This document shows, one piece after another, positions 11,801 to 18,283 of a stretch of 64,000 nt of DNA. Source of the stretch: Methylomonas lenta (lineage in GTDB: Bacteria; Pseudomonadota; Gammaproteobacteria; Methylococcales; Methylomonadaceae); NCBI RefSeq assembly GCF_001644015.1, contig NZ_LUUI01000095.1, forward strand, positions 1 to 64,000, in the 5' to 3' direction. Under the pieces are notes generated by a model. That model did no database searches, was not told the DNA's origin, and saw only the letters and a program-made list of their open reading frames with translations. Within the stretch, counting starts at the first letter, position 1. Each line of letters starts with the position of its first letter. The translations under genes and the position numbers were made by a program.

Positions 11801-12064
11801 ATCTGGTTCCGCCATGTCGGTTCGACTCTGGAGCTCAGCTTGATCGGCACCGACGACAAGGTGACGATCAACAACTGGTATTCCTGCTCGACCTATCATG
11901 TCGAGCAGTTCACGACTTCGGATGGTCTGACTCTCCTCGACAGCCAGGTGGAAAACCTGGTCATCGCCATGGCCGCCTTTGCGCCGCCTTCAGCCGGTCA
12001 AATCAGTTTGCCGCAGGATTACCAAACCACTCTGGCGCCAGTGCTGGCGGCCAATTGGCAGTAG
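2801..12064 (+). CDS. Giant RTX protein with lipase-like N-terminal domain (type I secretion substrate)
   Basis: A 3087-residue protein. Residues 1 to about 360 resemble an alpha/beta hydrolase of the lipase type, with the nucleophile elbow GHSLGGH at 220-226 (Ser222). From about residue 550 onward many blocks of the calcium-binding nonapeptide GGxGxDxLx recur, separated by beta-rich linkers, which is the hallmark of RTX proteins that fold on meeting calcium outside the cell. A cadherin/dystroglycan-like Ig module lies at about 2240-2335. Two near-identical 243-residue units follow, at about 2492-2720 and 2735-2964. No Sec signal peptide is present; the far C-terminus is expected to hold the uncleaved type I signal. 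HlyB and HlyD genes follow directly; an outer-membrane TolC is not in the window. Likely a secreted or surface lipase/adhesin. Hydrolytic activity is unproven, and I did not place the His and Asp partners. Confidence 0.9.
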   Translation: MTATTKLFELGQLAEASYADFTVASVNGTINPDTMSKALDNSSLFSLSQANEFAAHWQVASHQPDTSNGFSATLFQRIDDDPISGYISGQYVYAIRGTMGSDDLFVADGGDIVMDGLAIDQIIDLYNDWQRINTGKDKTYQAAKLVTLTDETALRLTMIGSPVLLVAYDILMASKGYIIDSPSGRVRQVEFDHSDLVFGADDPRAKGDVDINSALVDVTGHSLGGHLAAAFTRLFGGNAEALTINGAGYATGFFPGLSLNAGGNIANLFEKLSGSAQFDPNAINNLYAEANPEFITMDSELGLVQQGHTDGVFVEQSQPWQQTFGHGSGQMTDSLAVYDLFIRLDSGLLVATPGPVLEKLKPLFEAASNQASSSLENLVNALVDLYDTGIKIADLATDNREALYQAMNVIKDSDSYQSANGLTDVVLINDVGASQCVEKAKQTDAEGIAFRYALLHLNPFVLVDADYSRHNGNGELDLYDAKTGHGQITEQWLNDRAQMLSHLLQRNLDDASFASAIFADQIFEDYTLPGVIDGTHLILTGPETLGENSHHIIFGDDQANQLQGGNLGDHLYGASGDDLLTGGKGNDYMEGGSGSDLYAFIAGDGMDTILDTDGLGKITLNGVQIKGQTDVAANQWIQAGQTWQDRQHHIGYNLVTQADGTQDLLIATADNTLIVKNWHADVLGITLESVTPPEPEIILTVTGDFKPLDQDPNTDGIQLGYDALGNVITDPEQPDPDHEDSLYDSTDNDKLQGFGGDDILDAIRGGDDLLEGGAGSDVLNGGSGNDFLYADVEISVADALAQADTQAATDQRGDWLYGGDDDDTLLGDGGNDMLLGGSGADLLIGGGGDDNLFGDKTGNANLDWDVFRSTINSNNDSTYTLTYFRSTAYDNPVGGDDILYGGEGNDWLIGNRGNDILDGGVGNDVLFGGEDKDFLLGGDGNDELYGNAGVSSPLEDGDDYLDGGTGNDKLVGGGGNDNLFGGLGDDVLYGDHNGTLEADEGEDYLVGGDGSDTLIGGGKNDILLGGAGIDYLFGEAGDDIMQGGADADELSGGAGMDYLDGGDGNDIIDGGEGNDTLLGGAGADILQGGADDDVYLDVTAEDTINDILGHSIIHLSQASGLAADNALSKVDQNGVDLAITLDNGETITLSNALYMDATLVFAGGSEMDLETLVGNQLTGAVSLQLGNNGGKLYGGAGADSLYGGSGNDTLNGALGADKLYGYAGNDVLNGGDGDDILDGGDGDDTLIGGAGRDLLLGGSGDDSYQLTSVAGGDKIADTQGQNLIKFGSDIDPNQLTASVSTLAGQTALTLTLAGVELATITQGYSSFGFEFADGTRLTTDDFLLSYRTGSGTGNIVGTNNDDTLFGGQTADKLYGYAGNDTLWGGRGDDELEGGLGSDDYRYRLGDGHDTIVETDDANLSGQDRVSFGVGITSSDVLFNRRPNGDLSVTVAGLADAITITGWYNDAATRVDSFAFADGETITADTLLGLAIAPQTGSAGNDTLTGSGYRDIIMAGAGDDLLTGNGGDDDLYGEVGTDTYRFTLGSGADRIFEMADESSIIQVSGFDLSRLTGNRIGDDLLLGVTGAADSLTLKNFYSMPHDWQVSVNGGGSRDLVGVLADNEAYRASRSELERLQDAFQSQVTDEVYRGYQAAGMLQQADGSWMSDLQINLSKKTSDYTRADVYTGYVPTNTSYYSLSGGYGLKQGGVSVSSYTSDDANINYTYSGSGYLPKNVQVTWHELQAVSTQLYTSTAVNYSQKLYTIEELLALIAASGGSSIAIENPYVITETPTYNLTTTTTTTFTATPVSIIEADGTGYDIAGSNAQSMYNLPNLPDTLAINAYDYRVEISIVNGGNSDNDIRFNGNIGIVHGGGGNDTIRAYSTGIYIDYQGDVAGQTWLDGGQGDDLIIGGFSHNDDIVGGRGNDMLRGEGGTDRYYFLAGDSGTDLVYDVGYGGSLYDDTIAFGEGIALSDLSFSWGDEILPSYNYGNYDESWVRRFQTLDIRWQPDAVARVVMSTPFINSYGQIVESNGWDQTGVEVLEFADGSRMSIEQLLALPGMPVRPTVNRFSNIQLGTTDADVLTGQANPDDLYGGLGDDTLTGDDGDDWLFGGAGNDLLAGGSGNDRYYFETEDSGTDLLYDIGYGGGDVSGDSVVFGDDINLSDFNFSWGSENFSPFNDGNVTLFQTLNIGWQTNSVIKIVMPRPDAYSWFNTGVEFFEFAYGSQMTMDQILALAGPSPQNAPILNSPLVDQQVFADVAFSYTLPEDAFIDLDAGDVLTYESSSTWRDWLSFDPETRTFTGLPGADMLGSYNIFVTATDRFGASVGDSFCLTVNPALVGTAGDDVLQGTEGDDGMVGGAGNDLLEGGAGQDTYIINLNDGRDSIVDAVGDNNAIRFGPGITPNDITLRLGSLMLDLGNGNEVHIEGFNPDDVFNSSSIDTFTFSDGRVLSLEQLLARGFDLDGTAANDVITGTNTSDRINGLDGNDTLIGGAGDDTYVLSDGGEGMLKIDYVAGTNSSVSRYLGTFQAGETVTFSARYQSEPGVTARLFLGDAGGADKYDNYKYTSVIDGTGEWETLSVSVTLTHDDQLWAYMYGDRDGPNRQAGNFVLYDDVEIVSQQRGVILQDSFATGINSNWRTSGSSQWIEQSTDQVVDTSGTDTVQSNYSYTLGADIENLLLKGIANIDGTGNALDNVLTGNSGNNILMGGEGNDTLLGGAGNDRLNGGNGDDILDGGDGNDTYVLNDGGEGALKIDYMAGTNSSVASNLGTFQQGDTVTFSARYQSEPGVTARLFIGDAGGADKYDNYKYTTVTDGTGEWETLSVSVTLKHDDQLWAYMYGDRDGPNHQAGNYVLYDDVQIVSQQRGIILQDSFSAGIDSTWKTSGSSHWIEQSTITDQVIDTGGIDTVQSIYSYILGDGIENLELKGTSDINGTGNTLENSLAGNKGNNILMGGEGNDTLNGGGGNDIYLFGKGDGADILSDFDTTDGNTDILAFGAGIIEEQIWFRHVGSTLELSLIGTDDKVTINNWYSCSTYHVEQFTTSDGLTLLDSQVENLVIAMAAFAPPSAGQISLPQDYQTTLAPVLAANWQ
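10274..11692 (+). repeat. Intragenic tandem duplication in the RTX gene
   Basis: Two copies, about 10274-10957 and 11003-11692, are offset by 729 bp (243 codons) and nearly identical in protein sequence (for example TFSARYQSEPGVTARLF in both). Copy 2 has two extra residues (IT) before DQV. The repeated unit contains a beta-rich, carbohydrate-binding-like domain followed by RTX nonapeptides. Confidence 0.85.
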
Positions 12065-12186
12065 TCATTAACATTCAGGATTCAAGGCACAAAACACCAC
12101 CGGGTTTATCACCATCTAGCGGCGTTTTGTACTTTGGACCTGAAGCCTATACCAAATATGTTTTTTCTGATTAGTGCGGGAAGCCG

Positions 12187-12211
12187 TGCCGCAGCCGCTT
12201 ATGCTGCGGCA
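12187..12211 (+). promoter_or_regulatory. Hairpin between RTX gene and hlyB
   Basis: A perfect 9-bp stem (tgccgcagc / gctgcggca) with a 7-nt loop, ending 17 bases before the hlyB start and just ahead of its GAGG ribosome-binding site. No T-run follows, so it is not an ordinary intrinsic terminator. It could stabilise the upstream mRNA end or reduce hlyB translation relative to the RTX gene. Confidence 0.5.
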
Positions 12212-12228
12212 ATACCATCGAGGAACCG

Positions 12229-14403
12229 ATGACTTTTGAAAATCCGACAGAATCCCCTTTCGAGCAACCACCAGCCCAGCCACAGAATCAACAAGCCCCC
12301 AACTCCGACACCGGCTTGATCGGCCTGGTGATGATGGCCCGCTTGCATGGCATCGCCGCCGACCCGGACCAGTTGGCGCATGAATACTGCCACAGCGGTC
12401 AGTCTTTTGGTCATACTGAAATCCTGTTGGCCGGCAAAAAACTGGGGCTAAATGTTAAAGCGGTTACGGTACCGATGGGCCGTTTGTCGACCACGCCTTT
12501 GCCGGCCCTGGCCCGCGCGGTGGGCGGCAGTTACTTTATTCTGGCTAAAGTGGAAGCAGGACAAGTGTTGATTCAATCGCCCACCAGCGGCCGACCGGAA
12601 CGATTAAGTCTGGCTGAGCTCGGTGAGCGTTGGCAGGGTGAGTTGATCTTGTTCACCTCGCGTGCCTCGTTGGCGGCAGAGCTGAGCAAGTTCGACTTTA
12701 CCTGGTTCATCCCGGCGATGGTCAAATACCGCAAGCTGTTGCTGGAAGTGTTGCTGGTCAGTTTTGTGTTGCAATTGTTTGCGCTGGTAACGCCGCTGTT
12801 CTTTCAGGTGGTGATGGATAAGGTGTTGGTGCATCGGGGTTTTACCACCTTGGATGTGATCGCAGTCGGCCTGTTGGTGGTGACCTTGTTCGACGTGGTG
12901 CTGACCGGCTTGCGCAGTTACGTATTCGCTCACACCACCAGTCGCATCGACGTGGAACTGGGTGCGCGGCTGTTCCGGCATTTGTTGAATCTGCCGATAC
13001 CCTATTTCGAAGCCCGCCGGGTGGGCGATTCGGTCGCCAGAGTGCGCGAACTGGAGAATATCCTGGCTTTTTTAACCGGCAATGCAGTGACCGTGGTATT
13101 GGATTTGTTATTCTCGGTGGTGTTCCTAGCGGTGATGAGTTACTACAGTTGGGATTTGACCTTGATCGTCTTGGTGTCCCTACCGTGTTATGTGATTTTA
13201 TCCTTGCTGTATACGCCGCTGCTTCGCGGCCGCCTGCACGAGAAATTCAATCGCGGTGCCGAGAACCAAGCCTTTTTGGTAGAGGCCATTGCCGGCATCG
13301 GCACGGTCAAGGCCATGGCCGTGGAACCGCAATTGACCCGGCATTGGGATCAACAACTGGCCGCCTATATTGCCGCCGGATTCCGTACCGCCACCATCGG
13401 CATCTTCGCCAACGGCGGCGTCACCCTGATCGGCAAACTGGTCACGGTGGCGACCATGTGGTTGGGTGCACATTTGGTGATCGCCGGCGAAATGACGGTC
13501 GGTCAGTTGATTGCCTTCAATATGCTGGCCGGCCATGTGGCCCAGCCAGTGATGCGTCTGTCGCAACTGTGGACCGATTTTCAGCAAACCGGCATTTCGA
13601 TGCAGCGGCTGGGCGATATACTCAACACCCGCAATGAAACCATCGGCAACAAAAGCAGTTTGCCGCCGATTCAGGGTCGCATCAGCTTCGACCAAGTGGT
13701 ATTTCGTTACCAACCGGATGGATCTGAAGTCTTGCGTGGGATTAATCTGGATATCCGGTCCGGTGAAGTGATCGGTATCGTTGGTCGCTCCGGTTCCGGT
13801 AAAAGCACTTTGGCCAAACTGGTGCAACGCTTGTATGTGCCGGAACGCGGCCGGGTATTGATCGACGGCCTGGATTTGGCCTTGGCCGACGTGTCGTCCT
13901 TACGTCGGCAGATCGGTGTGGTGTTGCAGGAAAACGTGTTGTTCAACCGCAGCATCTGCGACAACATTGCGTTGACCGATCCCGGCACGCCGCTGCCGCA
14001 GGTGATTGCCGCTGCTCAATTGGCCGGTGCTCATGAGTTTATCCTGGAATTGCCGGAAGCCTACGATACGATGGTGGGCGAGCACGGATCCACCCTGTCC
14101 GGCGGCCAACGCCAGCGTATCGCCATCGCCCGGGCTCTGTTAGCCAATCCGCGCATTCTGATCTTCGACGAAGCCACCAGTGCCCTGGATTACGAATCGG
14201 AACGCATCATCCAACAAAACATGAAGGCCATCTGCCAAAGTCGCACGGTGATCATCATCGCCCATCGGCTGAGTGCGGTACGCGACGTCAACCGCATCAT
14301 TGTGTTGGGCAAAGGCCAGATTGTCGAGCAAGGCAGTCATGCCGAATTGCTGCAGAAACAGGACGGCCATTATGCTTATTTGCACCGTTTGCAGGTAGGC
14401 TGA
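12229..14403 (+). CDS. hlyB: Type I secretion ABC transporter, HlyB family
   Basis: This 724-residue inner-membrane ATPase should export the upstream RTX protein. Residues about 25-150 form a C39-peptidase-like domain. The position of the catalytic cysteine is occupied by other residues (GLIGLVMMARLHG), as in HlyB-type transporters that bind but do not cleave their substrate. The membrane domain spans about 155-440 and contains FDFTWFIPAMVKYRK and FFQVVMDKVLVHRGF, very close to E. coli HlyB. The nucleotide-binding domain has Walker A GRSGSGKST (about 519-527), signature LSGGQRQR (about 622-629) and Walker B ILIFDEATSALD (about 642-653). The length equals that of HlyB. The start follows a GAGG site seven bases upstream. 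It forms an operon-like series with the RTX gene and hlyD. Confidence 0.95.
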   Translation: MTFENPTESPFEQPPAQPQNQQAPNSDTGLIGLVMMARLHGIAADPDQLAHEYCHSGQSFGHTEILLAGKKLGLNVKAVTVPMGRLSTTPLPALARAVGGSYFILAKVEAGQVLIQSPTSGRPERLSLAELGERWQGELILFTSRASLAAELSKFDFTWFIPAMVKYRKLLLEVLLVSFVLQLFALVTPLFFQVVMDKVLVHRGFTTLDVIAVGLLVVTLFDVVLTGLRSYVFAHTTSRIDVELGARLFRHLLNLPIPYFEARRVGDSVARVRELENILAFLTGNAVTVVLDLLFSVVFLAVMSYYSWDLTLIVLVSLPCYVILSLLYTPLLRGRLHEKFNRGAENQAFLVEAIAGIGTVKAMAVEPQLTRHWDQQLAAYIAAGFRTATIGIFANGGVTLIGKLVTVATMWLGAHLVIAGEMTVGQLIAFNMLAGHVAQPVMRLSQLWTDFQQTGISMQRLGDILNTRNETIGNKSSLPPIQGRISFDQVVFRYQPDGSEVLRGINLDIRSGEVIGIVGRSGSGKSTLAKLVQRLYVPERGRVLIDGLDLALADVSSLRRQIGVVLQENVLFNRSICDNIALTDPGTPLPQVIAAAQLAGAHEFILELPEAYDTMVGEHGSTLSGGQRQRIAIARALLANPRILIFDEATSALDYESERIIQQNMKAICQSRTVIIIAHRLSAVRDVNRIIVLGKGQIVEQGSHAELLQKQDGHYAYLHRLQVG

Positions 14404-14440
14404 AAGACGAAAGACGAAAGACGAAAGACGAAAGACGAAA
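14402..14440 (+). repeat. Short tandem repeat, heptamer gaaagac
   Basis: Five exact copies of the 7-mer gaaagac run from 14402 to 14436 with a partial sixth. They begin within the stop codon of hlyB and lie in the gap before hlyD. Such a tract can change length by slippage and alter the spacing between the two genes. Confidence 0.85.
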
Positions 14441-14526
14441 AAGCTTAGCCGGATTCCCGGTTATTTTAATCTTTGGTTTTGTATCTTTCTTTTCAACACT
14501 CTATGCCAACGTAAACACGGATTCCG

Positions 14527-15960
14527 ATGTTAAAACTGCAAGCCAGCCTTGATTTACTCCATCGCTATACGACTGTGTTCCGCCAGATTTGGGCTAGACG
14601 GGCCGAACTGGACAGCCTGCCGCGTCAACGCTACGAAACCCAGTTTTTAACGGCCGCACTGGCGTTACAGGAAACCCCTGTGTCGCCGGCACCGCGTATT
14701 GCCATGTGGTTGCTAATAGTCTTTGCCGGATTGGCGGTGCTATGGGCGGCTTTGGGACATATCGACATTGTTGCCAACGCCCAGGGTAAGATCATACCCA
14801 ATGACCGGGTCAAGATTATCCAACCGATGGAAACCGCTACCGTGCGGGCGATATATGTTAGCGACGGCCAAGCCGTCAAAGCCGGCGATGTGCTGATCGA
14901 ACTCGATGCCACAGCCGCCGACGCGGATACCGATAGCATTGCCGGCGATCTACGAATCACTGAACTACTGGCTGCGCGCGACACCGCCTTTCTGGCCAGC
15001 CTTAACCAATTGCAACAAGGCAAATCTCAATCGCCTCAATTGCAAGTGCCGACCGATGTGAGCGCTGCACAAGCCGACAACGAGCAGCGGCATTTGGATG
15101 GCGAGTGGCAGGAGTTGCTGAGTAAACTGGCACGGCTGAAAGCCGACAAAACCAGCCGCCAAGCCGAACTGCGGGCGATTGAAGCCACTGTGGAAAAACT
15201 GCAACATACGGCACCGATCGCCCGCCAGTTGGCAGAAGATTATCAAAAGTTGCAGGGTAAAAAATTCGTCTCCAGTCACGATTATCTGCAACGCGAACAA
15301 GCCCGTATCGAACAGGAAGGCGAATTGGCGACTCAACGGCAAAAGTTGCAAGCGCTCAAAGCCTCCATCCAGGAAGCGGACAAACAAAAAACAGAACTGT
15401 TGGCCTCCACTAAGCGCGCCGCGTTGGACCGCTTGCACGACAGCGAACAAAAAATCGCCGGCTACCAACAGGCGATTATCAAGGCCCGCCAGCGCAGCCA
15501 GCTCTTGAAACTTACCGCCCCGGTAGACGGCAACATTCAGCAATTGGCCGTGCATACTGTCGGTGGCGTGGTCACCCCGGCCCAACCGTTGATGATCATA
15601 GTGCCAGCCGACCAGGCCATGGAAATCGAAGCCTTCGTCGAAAACAAAGACATCGGCTTCGTCAACCCCGGTCAAGAAGCCGAAATCAAGATCGAAACCT
15701 TTCCTTACACCAAATACGGCACCTTGCATGGCGAAGTGCAACAGGTCTCCACTGACGCCATCAACGATGAAAAACGTGGGCTGATCTACGCCTCCAAAGT
15801 CAAACTGCCGCGCACCACCATGCAGGTGGAAAACAAGACTGTCAATCTATCACCCGGAATGGCCGTGACCGTGGAAATCAAAACCGGCAAACGGCGGGTG
15901 ATAGAATACTTCCTCAGCCCCTTGATCGAGCATGTCGGGGAGAGTTTAAGGGAGCGGTGA
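14527..15960 (+). CDS. hlyD: Type I secretion membrane-fusion protein, HlyD family
   Basis: A 477-residue periplasmic adaptor that bridges HlyB and an outer-membrane TolC-like channel. After a cytoplasmic N-terminus, a single membrane helix lies at about 57-76 (IAMWLLIVFAGLAVLWAALG). It is followed by the lipoyl-like half-motif (GKIIPNDRVKIIQPMETATV), a long Gln/Lys/Glu-rich coiled coil at about 190-330, the second lipoyl half (LTAPVDGNIQQLAVHTVGG) and a beta-barrel region. The C-terminal stretch NLSPGMAVTVEIKTGKRRVI is typical of HlyD. The length matches E. coli HlyD (478). It lies 123 bp after hlyB on the same strand. No tolC homologue follows, so the channel must be encoded elsewhere. Confidence 0.95.
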   Translation: MLKLQASLDLLHRYTTVFRQIWARRAELDSLPRQRYETQFLTAALALQETPVSPAPRIAMWLLIVFAGLAVLWAALGHIDIVANAQGKIIPNDRVKIIQPMETATVRAIYVSDGQAVKAGDVLIELDATAADADTDSIAGDLRITELLAARDTAFLASLNQLQQGKSQSPQLQVPTDVSAAQADNEQRHLDGEWQELLSKLARLKADKTSRQAELRAIEATVEKLQHTAPIARQLAEDYQKLQGKKFVSSHDYLQREQARIEQEGELATQRQKLQALKASIQEADKQKTELLASTKRAALDRLHDSEQKIAGYQQAIIKARQRSQLLKLTAPVDGNIQQLAVHTVGGVVTPAQPLMIIVPADQAMEIEAFVENKDIGFVNPGQEAEIKIETFPYTKYGTLHGEVQQVSTDAINDEKRGLIYASKVKLPRTTMQVENKTVNLSPGMAVTVEIKTGKRRVIEYFLSPLIEHVGESLRER

Positions 15961-16118
15961 AGATTGAACGTCTGCTATATGGGAGAGAGCAGACCGCTTA
16001 ACCAAAAGTTGTCGGGTGACCGGCCCACTGTCATTTCGAATGACTGATTTGTCAACTGGATCCGACATTCGCAGGACGAGGAAATCGTGGGTTTCCTCAT
16101 TGAGTCCAAGATTGGAAA

Positions 16119-16447
16119 TTACTCGGAGATTTCTATCTCGACAGATCTCATATATTCTAGAAATTCCTTTCCTCGATACTTCAGGGCCTGCTGGATGCTT
16201 AGCAGCGTGGCATAGTTGCGAGTCCCTTTTGGAGAGCTTGAGTTAAGTACATTCCGACTAGCACGAACAGCATGCTCGGCATTGTTGTTATTCCACAGTA
16301 CGCCGTCCGTAAGACAGGAAGGTGAAAACTTTGTCACTGTTTTTTTCGATGCGCTTTTGGAATGCCCATCCGACCTCAGTGGCACAACTCAGCTCCGCAA
16401 TATGCTCGATGAATCTATCAGCTGCTCGTCGATACATGTCGGCATTA
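16119..16447 (-). pseudogene. Transposase C-terminal remnant
   Basis: The reverse strand holds the end of a transposase broken by frameshifts. One frame gives WAFQKRIEKNSDKVFTFL; another continues with LWNNNNAEHAVRA and YATLLSIQQALKYRGKEFLE. The WNNNNAEHA motif plus a closing 'LLSIxxTxKYRGxxFL' region is familiar from IS66-like/related DDE transposases. At least two frame changes (near 16310 and 16260) and loss of the N-terminal part make it non-functional. Family assignment is from memory and tentative. Confidence 0.65.
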
Positions 16448-16449
16448 AT

Positions 16450-16797
16450 TCAAGCAAAAATCTGAAACTCAGTAGCCACTGCAATTGGCCGGACTTGATT
16501 TTTTTCACGTCGCATTTCCACTAAGCCATAATTCGACATGGTTTTCAGGGTTCGAGACAGGTTACTCGGTTTTCTACCGGTAATAACGGCCAGAGATGAA
16601 ATTGATTCCGGATGAGTTTCCTGAATGGTTTTCAGTAGCGCTCGGTTGTCGTCGCTCAATACTTCTGCTAGGGAGCGCATTGAAGTGAACCATATTTTGG
16701 GCTCTGACGGTTCCGGCTTGTATTCACCTTTGGCAATAGCCAGTACCCGTTCCCGCATTTTTTCCTGTGGCAGGATGCCAATCATAACTGTACTCAT
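16450..16797 (-). CDS. HTH DNA-binding protein, likely antitoxin (HVO_A0114-like)
   Basis: A 115-residue protein. Its C-terminal half contains a winged-helix signature (SISSLAVITGRKPSNLSRTL, then a short beta-wing region NYGLVEMRREKNQ). This resembles the HVO_A0114 family of putative DNA-binding proteins that commonly sit beside TumE-type toxins. It overlaps the upstream gene by four bases, so the pair is translated as one unit. By analogy it would neutralise the toxin and repress their joint promoter. The broken transposase begins right after its stop codon. Confidence 0.65.
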   Translation of the reverse strand: MSTVMIGILPQEKMRERVLAIAKGEYKPEPSEPKIWFTSMRSLAEVLSDDNRALLKTIQETHPESISSLAVITGRKPSNLSRTLKTMSNYGLVEMRREKNQVRPIAVATEFQIFA

Positions 16798-17165
16798 AGC
16801 TTTCTAATCTCCTCCAATACCCGGTCAACCTCTGCGAAGAAGTCCATTAAAAGTTGATAGGCATTTTGAAATTCATAAGGCACACCTTGGTCGCAAATAT
16901 TACGGTGCTTGTGGTCGTAGGCTAAACGCTGTCCGGCAAATTTAAATTTTTTCGGCAGCTTGACGGCATGGGCATTGTCATAACCCAGGATCCGTTTGCC
17001 ATATGGTTCATGTAAAGTCAGAGAGTAACGTATACCATGCGGAATCTCTTTGGTTGGTGTCACACGCCTTGCCTCAATTTTGATCCAATAGCCATTCCCC
17101 TGATCAAGAATCTGTTGATCAAGTTCCAAAAGCGTATCTATTCCCGACTCTTGATGCATAGCCAA
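16794..17165 (-). CDS. TumE-family (DUF6516) putative toxin
   Basis: A 123-residue protein that resembles the TumE/DUF6516 family from memory: an N-terminal ILDQGNGYWIKIEARRV, a central GIRYSLTLHEPYGKRILGYDNAH, and a later HAVKLPKKFKFAGQ ending in YDHKHR and FQNAYQLLMDFFAEVDRVL. Toxins of this kind are thought to act on RNA or translation, and their target here is unknown. It is first in a two-gene operon with the HTH protein (4-base overlap). Toxin first, antitoxin second is the reverse of the commonest order but is known for this family. Confidence 0.65.
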   Translation of the reverse strand: MAMHQESGIDTLLELDQQILDQGNGYWIKIEARRVTPTKEIPHGIRYSLTLHEPYGKRILGYDNAHAVKLPKKFKFAGQRLAYDHKHRNICDQGVPYEFQNAYQLLMDFFAEVDRVLEEIRKL

Positions 17166-17907
17166 TCATATCATCCGATGATAAATTGTGTCGAAGCATA
17201 TGCTAGATCTGCATTCTTATCAAACATTCAAAGTCGATGTTTTCAAGTAAAAACGAGGCCCTGCACGACGCTCAGCAAAGATATGCTACAAATTATCGTT
17301 TCTGATTTTTGCTCCTTTTTTAGCCGCGCATGGATCGTCCGCTATGCGTTTAATTTCTGTCATAAAATTTAAAGCGCCAAGGTCCGCTTGCTGGCCGGGT
17401 AGAGCCAGAGAGGACGCAAGGTTGCTTGCCGAAAAGCTGCCATTCGCTGAACTTAAGGATGGAAAATTTCGCCGGCATACTCAGCGACCGGTTTTGGCCG
17501 ATAGGTTGAGGTCTCCAACGGCAGCTTTGTAGTCCTCCGGCTCCAGAATCTGGCTTCGGCCGACTGGCGGCTTTGGAGAAGCACGAGTGGCAAAAATGGG
17601 TCGTAACCGTACGTTAATATTTCCTAAATTAAACGACAACCGAACGTCTGCTTCCTTTTAGCAGTTGATCTTTATCTAGCCCGCTGCAATTGATTGAGGG
17701 CAATATGCCACAAGGACGATTAGTCTGAACAGTCATATGGAAGCTTGAGTGCAAGCCCCCGTTTTCTCGCGTATAAATCCTCTACAAAGCTTATTGTTTT
17801 TTCAGCTAAAACAATAAATTACAGTTATTGCGTATTGTTAATTTCTAGTGTGGCGATATAGTGAAGGTGTATTTTCGTATTGACCGATCAACGGTCCGGG
17901 AGGCCGA
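17166..17907. other. Long non-coding stretch with repeat and degraded sequence
   Basis: No gene supported. It contains one copy of a 78-bp dispersed repeat (17650-17727) and a stretch around 17400-17630 that looks like decayed dispersed sequence ('ttggccgatag' type). A 62-codon frame at 17344-17532 has no domain and no good ribosome-binding site. Confidence 0.4.
17650..17727 (+). repeat. 78-bp repeat, copy A
   Basis: It begins gcttcctttt and shares the core 'gcagttgatctttatctag' with a second copy at 18168-18244. The two copies are about 80% identical in the same orientation and enclose the small membrane protein gene at 17908. Confidence 0.75.
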
Positions 17908-18099
17908 ATGAAAATTGCCAAATTTAGACGTATCGGTTTTGTTGTGGGTGCATTTGCCATAGCTGGTTTTGCGGGTGTATTACCTATAGATATTGTGATA
18001 CCCCTGTTGTTGTTTGGCAGTTTGGTGCGAGGGAGTTTTTTCTTAATTGAAAAAGCCATTGCCGGCACGGCGCAAGCCAAAGAGATCGATCGGAACTGA
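17908..18099 (+). CDS. Small hydrophobic membrane protein
   Basis: A 63-residue protein with two hydrophobic stretches, GFVVGAFAIAGFAGVLPI (about 11-28) and VIPLLLFGSLVRGSFFLI (about 31-48), separated by a short turn with one Asp. The start has a clear GGGAGG site six bases upstream, which is the main reason to accept so short a gene. The family is unknown. It stands alone between two copies of a 78-bp repeat, so the unit may have been moved or duplicated together with those repeats. Confidence 0.55.
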   Translation: MKIAKFRRIGFVVGAFAIAGFAGVLPIDIVIPLLLFGSLVRGSFFLIEKAIAGTAQAKEIDRN

Positions 18100-18167
18100 T
18101 GCCTTCAAATAGGGGGTATTTACCTCATAGCTGTCAAAAGTGCCATTTTGGTTAAACTAAATCAAAA

Positions 18168-18244
18168 GCTTCCTTTTGGCAGTTGATCTTTATCTAGTCC
18201 GCTGTAGTTGATTCGGGGGATATCACGCAAGGGTGGTTAGTCTG
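18168..18244 (+). repeat. 78-bp repeat, copy B
   Basis: Second copy of the repeat at 17650-17727, one base shorter, ending in the same 'ttagtctg'. It lies between the small membrane protein gene and the 3' end of the MOSC gene. Confidence 0.75.
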
Positions 18245-18283
18245 CCGCGCGCTTCGTTGCTGGTTTTTATTCTGGCACCCCCC

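Noticed and set aside
13198-13827. 209-codon reverse frame inside hlyB
   Set aside because: It lies antisense to conserved HlyB sequence, has no domain and is a by-product of codon bias.
14965-15741. 258-codon reverse frame inside hlyD
   Set aside because: Antisense to the well-supported hlyD coiled coil; Leu/Phe-rich shadow without domain.
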